From Pseudomonas sp. PH1b (GTDB taxonomy: Bacteria > Pseudomonadota > Gammaproteobacteria > Pseudomonadales > Pseudomonadaceae): 64,000 bases of DNA. A model generated the notes under the pieces. That model searched no databases and was not told the DNA's origin. It saw nothing but the letters and a program-made list of their open reading frames with translations. Numbering within the stretch: the stretch's first letter is position 1; the number at the start of each line of letters is the position of its first letter. The DNA lies in NCBI RefSeq assembly GCF_000633395.1, contig NZ_AYMU01000007.1, forward strand, positions 124,001 through 188,000. The letters run 5' to 3'. The position numbers were made by a program, and so were the translations under genes. Shown here piece by piece: positions 36,989 through 44,428 of this stretch.

Positions 36989-38428
36989 ATGACCAATCTC
37001 TTGCTCTATCAACGTATCGCTCAGCAGCTGGCTGAGGATATTCGCCGTGGTGTCTACCAGCCGGGGGAGCGTGTACCGTCGGTGCGCAAGATGAGCTCGC
37101 AGCTCAACGTCAGCCACGCCACGGTGCTTCAGGCCTACGCCAACCTGGAAGACCAGGGGCTGATCCGTGCGCGCCCGCAGTCGGGCTACTACGTGCACCA
37201 GACGCCGGCGCTGACGGCGCCCACGCCGGATATCGCCCGAGTCGAGCGTCCGGGCCTGGTCACCCGCAGCAGCATCATTCATCAGGTGCTGGTGGAGTCT
37301 CGTCGCGAAGGAGTCTTTCCCTTGGGGGCCGCAGTGCCCAGCGTCGACTACCTGCCGGTACGGGCGCTGCACCAGCAGTTGGCCAAGGTCACCCGTTTCC
37401 ACAGTCCCCGGGCGTTCAGCTACATGTTCAGCCCGGGGTTCGAGCCGCTGCGGCGGCAGGTGGCGATCCGCATGCGCGATGCCGGCGTCGTGGTCGACCC
37501 CTCGGAAGTAGTGATTACCCATGGCTGTGTCGATGCCCTGCAGATGTCGCTGCGGGTCCTGACGCGGCCGGGCGACCTGATCGCCGCAGAGTCGCCGACC
37601 TATTACGGCCTGCTGCAACTGGCAGACCTGCTGGGGCTCAAGGTCATCGAGATTCCCAGCGATCCCTCCACGGGGATGAGCCTCGAAGCGTTGCAGCTGG
37701 CAGCCAACCAATGGTCGATCAAGGCCCTGGTATTGACCACGCGCCTGAGCAATCCCCTGGGCGGCACCATGCCGGAGGAGCGGCAGAAGCAACTGCTGCG
37801 CCTGGCCTCGGACTTCGATATCCAGGTGGTCGAGGACGATATCTACGGCGAGCTGATGTTCGAGGTGGGGCGAACCAAGGCCCTCAAGGCCTATGACCGG
37901 CTGGACCGGGTGATCTACTGCTCGAGCTTTTCCAAGACCCTGTCACCGGGGGTGCGCATCGGCTGGATGATTGCTGGCAAGTTCCAGCAGGAGATCCAGC
38001 GATTGCAGACATTCAGCACCCATTCGGCCTGCAGCGTGACCCAGATGGGGGTCGCGGCCTATCTGGAGAATGGCGGTTATGACCGGCATTTACGCTACAT
38101 CCGCCAGGAATATCGCAAGAACCTGAGCGCCTTCCAGCTGGCGGTACAGCAGTACTTCCCGGAGGGCACGCAAATCACCCGGCCCAATGGCGGCTTCATC
38201 CTGTGGGTCAGCCTGCCGGGCCGGGTCAACACCCAGGAATTGCACGTGCGTGCACTGCAGCAGGGCATCAGCGTTGCACCGGGGCTGATCTTCAGTAATA
38301 CCGAGCAGTTCAACCACTGCGTACGCCTGAACTGCGGAACGCCCTGGAACCGTGAGGCCGAGCGGGCCTTGATGACTCTGGGGATGCTGGCCAGTCAGTT
38401 GTGCCAGGAAGCGGCCGGCGGATTCTAA
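36989..38428 (+). CDS. MocR-type regulator (GntR helix-turn-helix fused to aminotransferase)
   Basis: A 479-residue fusion of an N-terminal winged helix (about residues 8-72, PSVRKMSSQLNVSHATVLQA) and a fold-type I PLP aminotransferase domain. The PLP Lys is in SSFSKTLSPGVRIGW near residue 316. MocR proteins sense amine or amino acid ligands through PLP and usually regulate a neighbouring gene and themselves. The neighbours here give no clear clue to the ligand. The ATG at 36989 is 46 nt after the operator repeats. Confidence 0.92.
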   Translation: MTNLLLYQRIAQQLAEDIRRGVYQPGERVPSVRKMSSQLNVSHATVLQAYANLEDQGLIRARPQSGYYVHQTPALTAPTPDIARVERPGLVTRSSIIHQVLVESRREGVFPLGAAVPSVDYLPVRALHQQLAKVTRFHSPRAFSYMFSPGFEPLRRQVAIRMRDAGVVVDPSEVVITHGCVDALQMSLRVLTRPGDLIAAESPTYYGLLQLADLLGLKVIEIPSDPSTGMSLEALQLAANQWSIKALVLTTRLSNPLGGTMPEERQKQLLRLASDFDIQVVEDDIYGELMFEVGRTKALKAYDRLDRVIYCSSFSKTLSPGVRIGWMIAGKFQQEIQRLQTFSTHSACSVTQMGVAAYLENGGYDRHLRYIRQEYRKNLSAFQLAVQQYFPEGTQITRPNGGFILWVSLPGRVNTQELHVRALQQGISVAPGLIFSNTEQFNHCVRLNCGTPWNREAERALMTLGMLASQLCQEAAGGF

Positions 38429-38504
38429 ACAATGTGGCCCCATGCTTGTCATGGGGCCTGCAACAAGCGAGCATAGGGCACCTTTTGTCGATCTACCTGC
38501 CTTT

Positions 38505-39020
38505 ATGAAAGCCTTTTTCCCTACCTTCTGGTTATGTGCCTGCCTGTTGGGAGTTGCCGCTGTCACGCCTGCCCAGGCTGCCTCGGCTGCGGATAAACCG
38601 GCCGCCGGTACGTCGCACCCGAGCCCATCGAGCACCGCCAAGAAAGCTCCTGCAAGCAAGGCTTCCGCAAGCAAGACCAAGAGCAAGGCCCCGGCCAACG
38701 CCGCCAAGGCCAAGCCTGCAAACAAGAAGCCCCCTGCCAAGTCCAAGTGGGCCTATCAAGACATCAAGACCCCCTTGACCAGCCCCAAGCTGGACTTGAG
38801 CCTGCCGCCGGAAATGGTCAAGCACCTGCAGCCCGTGGGCAGCGTTCCCTTGCCCAAGCGCGAGCCGTTGCTGCCGCCGATGTTTGGCGAGAAGCCCAAG
38901 GAAGACAGTCCGTTCCAGCTCAACGGCCGTCTGCTCAGCAATGAAATGCAATTGCAGCTGCGCAACGAGGAGCGTCGGGATATCGAAGGCGCCGCCCTGG
39001 ATTTCGAGTTCAAGCAATAA
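38505..39020 (+). CDS. Exported Ala/Lys/Pro-rich conserved protein
   Basis: A 171-residue protein with a Sec signal peptide (cleavage near AQA-ASAA, about residue 26), then a 50-residue Ala/Lys/Pro/Ser linker and a small C-terminal domain from about residue 85 (KWAYQDIKTPLTSPKLDLSL). Similar genes are labelled translation initiation factor 2 only because of the linker; that name is misleading. The basic linker could bind peptidoglycan or other anionic polymers. Function unknown. Confidence 0.72.
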   Translation: MKAFFPTFWLCACLLGVAAVTPAQAASAADKPAAGTSHPSPSSTAKKAPASKASASKTKSKAPANAAKAKPANKKPPAKSKWAYQDIKTPLTSPKLDLSLPPEMVKHLQPVGSVPLPKREPLLPPMFGEKPKEDSPFQLNGRLLSNEMQLQLRNEERRDIEGAALDFEFKQ

Positions 39021-39189
39021 AAACTTCTGCCTGCCTGTGACCGGGTTGACCGACACTTTGTCGGAGACTGATCAGTCACGCACAGTTGCGGGGAAAATCC
39101 GTTCTTTGAGTAATTTTAAACGGCTGTTTTAGCGGTTACTCTTGGCGGGCGTCATTTAACACTTTGCTTGTCGCAAGGAGCTTTTCGTC

Positions 39190-39444
39190 ATGAACTGCCG
39201 TGAGGGTTGTGGCGCCTGCTGCATCGCCCCTTCCATCAGCACCCCGATCCCCGGAATGCCTCAGGGCAAGCCGGCCGGAGAACGTTGCCTGCATCTTTCT
39301 GTCGAACATCTGTGTGGCCTGTTCGGCATGCCAGAGCGGCCGGCTGTTTGCGGGGCGTTTCAGGCGGATCTTGAGGTGTGTGGCGAAAGCCGTGAAGAAG
39401 CCATCCGGCTGATCGGGTGGTGGGAGCAAGTGACAGCGGCCTAG
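39190..39444 (+). CDS. YkgJ-family cysteine-cluster protein
   Basis: An 84-residue protein with the motif CREGCGACC at residues 3-11 and further cysteines at about 34, 42, 54 and 64. This fits the YkgJ family, thought to bind an Fe-S cluster or zinc. The CAAGGAG ribosome site is strong. There is no signal peptide; it acts in the cytoplasm. Function unknown. Confidence 0.82.
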   Translation: MNCREGCGACCIAPSISTPIPGMPQGKPAGERCLHLSVEHLCGLFGMPERPAVCGAFQADLEVCGESREEAIRLIGWWEQVTAA

Positions 39445-39493
39445 GCTCAAAGTGTTCTCAATGAACGGAACTTCAACAATAAGGAATAAGACA

Positions 39494-40102
39494 ATGGGTT
39501 CGCTGCATCGAATGGCTGTGCTCTGTGGTTTAACCGTGCTGTTGTCGGCAACGGCCCACGCCGAAGACTGGCAAACGGCCAAGGACGAAGACGGCATCAA
39601 GATCTCCCTGAGTGAAGTGGCCGGCTCCAAATACAAGGCCTATCGTGGTGTGACCACCATGAAGACCTCCATCGCCAAGCTCCGTGCGCTGCAGGAAGAC
39701 GTGGCCGGCGCCTGTTCCTGGATCCACGAGTGCAAGACCCAGAAGCTGCTCAAGCACGAAGGTGATCAAAGCTGGACCTACACCCAGTTCAACACCCCGT
39801 GGCCGGTCACCGCCCGTGACTCGGTGCTGCACATCACCACCAGCGAAGCGGCTGATGGCAGCCTGACCCGCAAGCTCGAAGGCGTGCCGACCTACATCCC
39901 CGAAGAGAAAGGCTTCGTACGCGTGGCTCAGGTCGAGGGTTACTGGAAGTTCGTCCCCAAAGGCGCTGACCAGGTCGAGGTGACTTACCAGGTGCACACC
40001 GAGCCGGGGGGCAGCGTACCGTCCTGGCTGGCCAACAAGTTTGTGGTCGATGCGCCCTTCAACACCCTGAAGGCGCTCAAGGCCCGTGCCGAAAAGCCGT
40101 GA
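39494..40102 (+). CDS. Exported START-domain lipid-binding protein
   Basis: A 202-residue protein with a Sec signal peptide (cleavage near AHA-EDWQ, about residue 24) and one START/SRPBCC-type domain, as shown by WTYTQFNTPWPVTARDSVL and VEGYWKFVPKGADQVEVTYQ. The fold makes a deep hydrophobic cavity for a lipid or other apolar ligand; periplasmic versions are poorly understood. A single gene with a nearby terminator. Confidence 0.86.
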   Translation: MGSLHRMAVLCGLTVLLSATAHAEDWQTAKDEDGIKISLSEVAGSKYKAYRGVTTMKTSIAKLRALQEDVAGACSWIHECKTQKLLKHEGDQSWTYTQFNTPWPVTARDSVLHITTSEAADGSLTRKLEGVPTYIPEEKGFVRVAQVEGYWKFVPKGADQVEVTYQVHTEPGGSVPSWLANKFVVDAPFNTLKALKARAEKP

Positions 40103-40129
40103 GCGGTCGAAGCTTCTGCTGATTCACTC

Positions 40130-40153
40130 AGGCCGCCTTCGGGCGGCCTTTTC
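40130..40153 (+). terminator. Terminator after the START-domain gene
   Basis: Arms AGGCCGCC and GGCGGCCT with a UUCG loop, followed by TTTTC. Confidence 0.93.
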
Positions 40154-40235
40154 ATGAGCGTGCGGTGGAACGTTTGCCCAGGGGCCAGGGTCGAGATGCT
40201 GTAGGCCCACTCATGGGGCTATCGAGGAGGCACTG

Positions 40236-40469
40236 ATGCAAAAGTGGCAAGTCACTTTCGTGGATGATCATGGTGTCCAGTCCGTCGAGCATTTCGATTG
40301 CGACCAGCAACCGACGATGGAGCGTGCTGCGCAACTGGTACGGGCCAAGCTGTTGCCAGTGAGTGCCGAACTGGATCTCAATGATCTGGACGGGCGCACC
40401 GAGGCACCGACCCTCAAGAGCCTGAAAGAGCAGAACAGTATTCAGATTCTCAGCATCATGCCGATCTAG
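40236..40469 (+). CDS. Small conserved protein, 77 residues
   Basis: A 77-residue cytoplasmic protein beginning MQKWQVTFVDDHGVQSVEHF, with a strong GAGGAGG ribosome site. It has a beta-rich start and one central helix, with no cysteine pair and no known motif. It lies between two terminators or hairpins, so it is a stand-alone gene. I do not recognise a family. Confidence 0.72.
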   Translation: MQKWQVTFVDDHGVQSVEHFDCDQQPTMERAAQLVRAKLLPVSAELDLNDLDGRTEAPTLKSLKEQNSIQILSIMPI

Positions 40470-40681
40470 AGGGGGTAGAGACCGCTCCTGCAGCAAATTC
40501 TGGCGGCGTCCAGAGGTTGACGCTAATCTGCAAACGAGATCAGCGAACTCTTCGCTAGGCTCTGGTCTTGTCAGCTCCATGCTTGTTTCCCGACGACCCT
40601 CCCCGGGTCGTGATACCGGTCACTTTGTCGGTGGGTCGGGAAGCACGGAAAGTCTATCCATCGGTTTGAGGAGGACGTTTC

Positions 40682-41023
40682 ATGAGCACAGCCGTTCAAG
40701 AAGACATCAGCAGCAGTGTGCTGCGCCGCATGAAAGAAGGCGGTTTTGACTTTTCACGATTCCATCCCATCGAGTTCTACGCCATTTTCCCGGATGAGGA
40801 GCGGGCGCGCAGGGCGGCAGGACATTTTCGCGGTGAATCCTTGAATGCCCAGATCAGCGTGCGTGACGATGGCGCCTGGTACCTGGAGTTGAGCAAGGTG
40901 ATGTACGCCACCTATGGCGGCATCGGGGATTTTGAACAGGACTTCGAGGCGGTGGTCGAGCCCCTGGGCGGCATCATTGAAGGCTGGGGCGTGAAGCAGG
41001 AGGTTCGCGGGCGCCTGGTATGA
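40682..41023 (+). CDS. rraB: Ribonuclease E inhibitor RraB
   Basis: A 113-residue acidic protein of the RraB/DUF695-like family. In E. coli RraB binds the C-terminal scaffold of RNase E and lowers its activity on selected RNAs. The hallmark region is HPIEFYAIFPDEERARRAAG followed by DGAWYLELSKVMYATYGGIG and the DFEQDFEAVVEPLGG segment. It is a single gene with a GAGGAGG site and a strong terminator. Its target, rne, is at the left end of this window. Confidence 0.85.
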   Translation: MSTAVQEDISSSVLRRMKEGGFDFSRFHPIEFYAIFPDEERARRAAGHFRGESLNAQISVRDDGAWYLELSKVMYATYGGIGDFEQDFEAVVEPLGGIIEGWGVKQEVRGRLV

Positions 41024-41049
41024 CCCGCGTTTAGCGCTGCAAGACTGAC

Positions 41050-41077
41050 AATTGGCTGGCCCGCGGGCCGGCCAATT
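41050..41077 (+). terminator. Terminator after rraB
   Basis: A 28-nt near-perfect palindrome, AATTGGC and GCCAATT around a GC core with one T:G pair, followed by GCATTTTC. It is a very stable hairpin with a modest U-run. Confidence 0.75.
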
Positions 41078-41100
41078 GCATTTTCGGGGGCTGCAAAAGG

Positions 41101-41128
41101 TAAAAAAAAGCCACCCGCGAGGGTGGCT
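41101..41128 (-). terminator. Terminator of the cytochrome c/rhodanese operon
   Basis: On the minus strand, arms AGCCACCC and GGGTGGCT with a 4-nt loop are followed by eight U. It lies 215 nt after the cytochrome c stop. Confidence 0.92.
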
Positions 41129-41342
41129 AAAAGGGAAGACCGGCCAGGAGAGGAGGTTGCTCGGGGCAGCCCGAGCACGGTGGTCATCAATCTCATCAAG
41201 GTTGCAGCAGGGGCTTCATCAGGCTGGATGAAGTGTGTGTCGATGGACGGATTATCTGCGTGGGTAGCCCGGCCGTGAAATCAACTCTGACTATGCAGCT
41301 GATAGCCAGAGTTGCTGGTGCGCCAGAGCGCAGGGGGGGAGG
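41129..41342 (-). other. Long 3' region of the cytochrome c operon, possible sRNA
   Basis: No gene is supported between the cytochrome c stop and the terminator. A 31-nt hairpin lies at 41283-41313: AACTCTGACTAT and ATAGCCAGAGTT pair at 11 of 12 positions. The stretch could be a 3' UTR that releases an sRNA ending at 41101; I see no clear internal promoter. Confidence 0.4.
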
Positions 41343-42152
41343 TCATTGCGGCAGTTGCTTGCGCCCGGCCATGTGCTTGAGATAACCCAGCAAGAGTTCC
41401 AGCTCCGTGTCCGGCAGGACGCTGCTGCTGAACCCCGGCATTTTTGCCTGGGGCCAGCGCCTCAAGCTTTGCGGGTCGCGGATATAGCGCTTGAGGAAGG
41501 CCCCCGTGAAGTACTCGGTGGGGCTGTAGGGAATGTTCAGGTCCGGGCCGAACTGCGAATCGCCGGCCCCGTTGAGCCGGTGGCAGGCCAGGCAGTTCTT
41601 CTGGAACAGGGCAAAACCCTGGTTGAGCGGATCATTCGCGGCCAGCTGCGGGTCCGGGGCCAGGGCCGGGAAGCGCTCGGCTACCGGGGCCAGGCGCTGA
41701 ATGCGGGCAACCTGGAATGGCCACTGTTCGGGGCTGATGTGGCCGGCCGCTGGATCGCTCCAGACCAGATAGAACGGCCCGGCGCTGGGCTTGTCCGCCG
41801 CCAGCGCCGGCCAGGGCTTGGCCGGGTCCTCGATGGCCAGCCAGGCCTGGGCGCCCTGGCGGTTGAGCAACGGCCCTGCGCTGAGCTCCGCGGCAAAGCC
41901 ATCCAGGGCCACGGCCTGCAGGTGATCCGCGGCCTTCAGGCCCTTGAGCAGGAGCGCCATGGGCACGGCCCGGTACTGCATATCGCGCTTGTAGGACACA
42001 TCGTCCTTGATGGTGATGTTCTGGGCGTCCGGATGCTTGAGCAGCTCTTCGGTCTGCCAGGTGTGGCTGCCGGAGCCCAGGTCGATCAGCAGTTGCGCAG
42101 CGTGCAACGAGGTGCTCAACAGCAGGGTCGAGCAGAGCAGGAGAGCTTTCAA
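41343..42152 (-). CDS. Exported cytochrome c with N-terminal sulfite-oxidase-like region
   Basis: A 269-residue periplasmic protein. A signal peptide (cleavage near LHA-AQLL, residue 18) is followed by a ~170-residue domain of unknown type (SYKRDMQYRAVPMALLLKGL). The C-terminal class I cytochrome c domain has the haem motif CLACH near residue 185 and distal Met in KMPGFSSSVLP. It probably carries electrons in the periplasm for a substrate bound by the N-terminal part. Its start overlaps the rhodanese-like gene by 4 nt, so the two are coupled. Confidence 0.85.
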   Translation of the reverse strand: MKALLLCSTLLLSTSLHAAQLLIDLGSGSHTWQTEELLKHPDAQNITIKDDVSYKRDMQYRAVPMALLLKGLKAADHLQAVALDGFAAELSAGPLLNRQGAQAWLAIEDPAKPWPALAADKPSAGPFYLVWSDPAAGHISPEQWPFQVARIQRLAPVAERFPALAPDPQLAANDPLNQGFALFQKNCLACHRLNGAGDSQFGPDLNIPYSPTEYFTGAFLKRYIRDPQSLRRWPQAKMPGFSSSVLPDTELELLLGYLKHMAGRKQLPQ

Positions 42153-42598
42153 TTGATGGCCGTCGGGTCGTCGTCAGTGGGTTCATCGCCGGGAAGTACA
42201 TCGTCGGGTCGCGACACATGGTCGAACAGGGCGTCCCGGAGTTCTTCGTAGTTGCCGCCGTTCACGATACCGAAATAACCGTGCTTGACCAGGGTGTCTT
42301 CGGCTTCCAGGGCATGCTGGTTGGTATCGCTGTAGATCACTACCGTGGCGTTGGGGTCCAGCACCACCTTGCGCAGCTGGTAGGCCAGGCCCTCAGCGCT
42401 GATGCCCGTGCCGTCCTCCAGTTCGAGATTGACCTGCAGCGAGTTGTGGACGTTGCCGGCGGCAAAGTCGCTTTCGCTGCGCAGGTCGAGGATCAGGGCG
42501 CCGTCATTGATTTCGTCCACCGCGCGATTGACGTCAATGATCCCGGCATGAGCGTCGAAAGCGCTCAAGAGTGTGGCAAGTGCAATCCAATGGCGCAT
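42149..42598 (-). CDS. Exported rhodanese-like protein without catalytic Cys
   Basis: A 149-residue protein with a signal peptide (cleavage near AHA-GIID) and a rhodanese fold: GALILDLRSESDFAAGNVHN is the typical loop. At the place of the sulfur-carrying Cys the sequence reads VVIYSDTNQHALEAED: Ser-Asp-Thr replaces the active-site loop, so no persulfide can form. The protein has no cysteine at all, so it is probably a binding or regulatory partner of the coupled cytochrome c. Confidence 0.83.
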   Translation of the reverse strand: MRHWIALATLLSAFDAHAGIIDVNRAVDEINDGALILDLRSESDFAAGNVHNSLQVNLELEDGTGISAEGLAYQLRKVVLDPNATVVIYSDTNQHALEAEDTLVKHGYFGIVNGGNYEELRDALFDHVSRPDDVLPGDEPTDDDPTAIN

Positions 42599-42699
42599 GA
42601 GTCTTCCCCGTCGTGTTCCTCAGGAAGACTGGCACACAAGTCCGTGCCCCGGTAGGAACCGGGGACAATTTTCTGACTCGTTGAACGAACAGCCACGGA

Positions 42700-42795
42700 T
42701 CAGCCGATCACTTTGGTGAGATTCGGCAAGATCAGCAGCAGTGTGGTTGCAAAGAGAATGAGCCCCGCCTGACGTACTTTCGAATGTTTGAACAT
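42700..42795 (-). CDS. 31-residue single-span membrane peptide
   Basis: A very short gene: MFKHSKVRQAGLILFATTLL continues to LLILPNLTKVIG. It has a basic N-terminus and one membrane segment (about residues 10-24), as in small membrane peptides that adjust larger proteins. A weak AAAAGG site lies about 11 nt upstream of the ATG. Codon use and the clean membrane pattern support it, but a peptide this short needs proof from conservation. Confidence 0.62.
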   Translation of the reverse strand: MFKHSKVRQAGLILFATTLLLILPNLTKVIG

Positions 42796-43197
42796 GGCTG
42801 AATGCCTTTTGTTGTTATTCCTGAGCATCAATGCATGCCGATCGGTGCATTTCACTATGAGCCGGCAATGTGTCCCTTTTCTTACCTGTCCCAGCGCAAA
42901 ATCCGTCTGAGACTTCCTACAGCTTCTACCTTAGGGGCCTTGAATCCCCTGGCTTAGATCCAATTCATATGAAGTTGTAGCCAGTGGTCATGAAAAAGCT
43001 ATAAATCTGCCTCTGCAGCGGATGGCCGCCCTTTGGCTAGACAGTTCGCGACCCTTCATCGGCGGATCCCTTAGCTGCCTACCGTTCGTCTGAGCGTGAG
43101 CGTCAAGGCGGCTGAGCGCATCGGTCATTGAATCCGTGGCTGTCGCGCCTAAGGTGGGAGCTCGACATTTTCCCCTGCACAGCGGTTCGAGGACGTC
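42796..43197. other. Gene-free stretch with a dyad before the thiolase
   Basis: I see no other gene here. It contains AATGCA-TG-CCGATCGG-TGCATT, a dyad at 42830-42851 upstream of the small membrane peptide gene, and a hairpin AGGGG/CCCCT near 42933-42950. The promoters of the peptide gene (minus) and of the thiolase (plus) should be here, but I cannot assign good -35/-10 pairs. Confidence 0.4.
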
Positions 43198-44403
43198 ATG
43201 ACCCAAGCTTTGATATTCGATGCGTTACGCACGCCCCGTGGCAAAGGCAAGGCCGATGGCGCCCTGCACAGCGTGAAACCGGTGAACCTGGCTGCGGGCC
43301 TGCTGCGGGCCCTGCAACAGCGCTGCGAACTCGACACCAGCCAGGTGGACGATGTGGTCCTGGGCTGTGTGACACCCATTGGTGATCAGGGCGCGGACAT
43401 TGCCAAGACTGCGGTGCAGGCGGCGGACTGGGACGTCAGCGTGGCCGGGGTGCAGATCAACCGTTTCTGCGCATCGGGTCTCGAGGCGGTCAACCTCGGG
43501 GCGATGAAGGTGCGCTCGGGGTTCGAGGAACTGGTGGTGGTCGGCGGCGTCGAGTCCATGTCGCGAGTGCCCATGGGCAGCGACGGCGGAGCCTGGGTCC
43601 TGGACCCGGAGACCAACCTGCACAGCCATTTCACCCCGCAGGGAATTGGTGCGGACCTGATCGCGACACTGGAAGGCTTTTCCCGCCAGGACGTCGATCG
43701 GTTCGCCCTGCAATCCCAGCAGAAGGCCGCTCGGGCCCGTGCCGAGGGTGCTTTCAGCAAGTCCCTGGTGCCGGTGCAGGACCAGAACGGCATCGTGCTG
43801 CTGGCCCATGACGAGTTCATTCGCGCCGACTCGACCCTGGAGGGCCTGGGCAGCCTCAAGCCGAGTTTCGAGATGATGGGGCAGATGGGTTTCGACGCCA
43901 CGGCGTTGCGGGTCTACAGCCATGTTGAACGCATCAACCATGTGCACACTCCGGGCAACAGTTCGGGCATCGTCGACGGCGCTGCGCTGATGCTGATCGG
44001 CTCCGAGACCAAGGGGCGCGAACTGGGGCTCACGCCGCGGGCGCGGATTGTCGCCACGGCGGTCACCAGCACCGACCCGACCATCATGCTCACCGGCCCT
44101 GCGCCGGCCACCCGCAAGGCCCTGGCCAAGGCCGGGTTGCGGGTCGAGGACATCGACCTGTTCGAGGTCAACGAAGCCTTTGCTTCGGTGGTACTCAAGT
44201 TCATCAAGGACATGGCCATCGATCCGGCCAAGGTCAACGTCAATGGTGGCTCCATCGCCATGGGCCACCCCCTGGGCGCCACCGGGTGCGCAATCCTCGG
44301 CACCTTGCTCGACGAACTGGAGGCCCGGCGCCAGCGCTACGGCCTGGCCACGCTCTGTGTCGGCGGCGGCATGGGCATCGCCACCATCATCGAACGGCTC
44401 TGA
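43198..44403 (+). CDS. Acetyl-CoA C-acyltransferase (thiolase)
   Basis: A 401-residue thiolase that cleaves 3-ketoacyl-CoA into acetyl-CoA and a shortened acyl-CoA. The acyl-accepting Cys is in [11 protein letters not shown], the catalytic His in GHPLGATG and the second Cys in CVGGGMGIA. It is followed 25 nt later by a hydratase/dehydrogenase gene, so together they form a second fatty acid oxidation module beside the main fadBA operon (not in this window). Electrons from the matching acyl-CoA dehydrogenase would go to the ETF proteins encoded at 33022-34702. Confidence 0.94.
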   Translation: MTQALIFDALRTPRGKGKADGALHSVKPVNLAAGLLRALQQRCELDTSQVDDVVLGCVTPIGDQGADIAKTAVQAADWDVSVAGVQINRFCASGLEAVNLGAMKVRSGFEELVVVGGVESMSRVPMGSDGGAWVLDPETNLHSHFTPQGIGADLIATLEGFSRQDVDRFALQSQQKAARARAEGAFSKSLVPVQDQNGIVLLAHDEFIRADSTLEGLGSLKPSFEMMGQMGFDATALRVYSHVERINHVHTPGNSSGIVDGAALMLIGSETKGRELGLTPRARIVATAVTSTDPTIMLTGPAPATRKALAKAGLRVEDIDLFEVNEAFASVVLKFIKDMAIDPAKVNVNGGSIAMGHPLGATGCAILGTLLDELEARRQRYGLATLCVGGGMGIATIIERL

Positions 44404-44428
44404 GCCCCGACTTCAAGGAATCCCTTTC

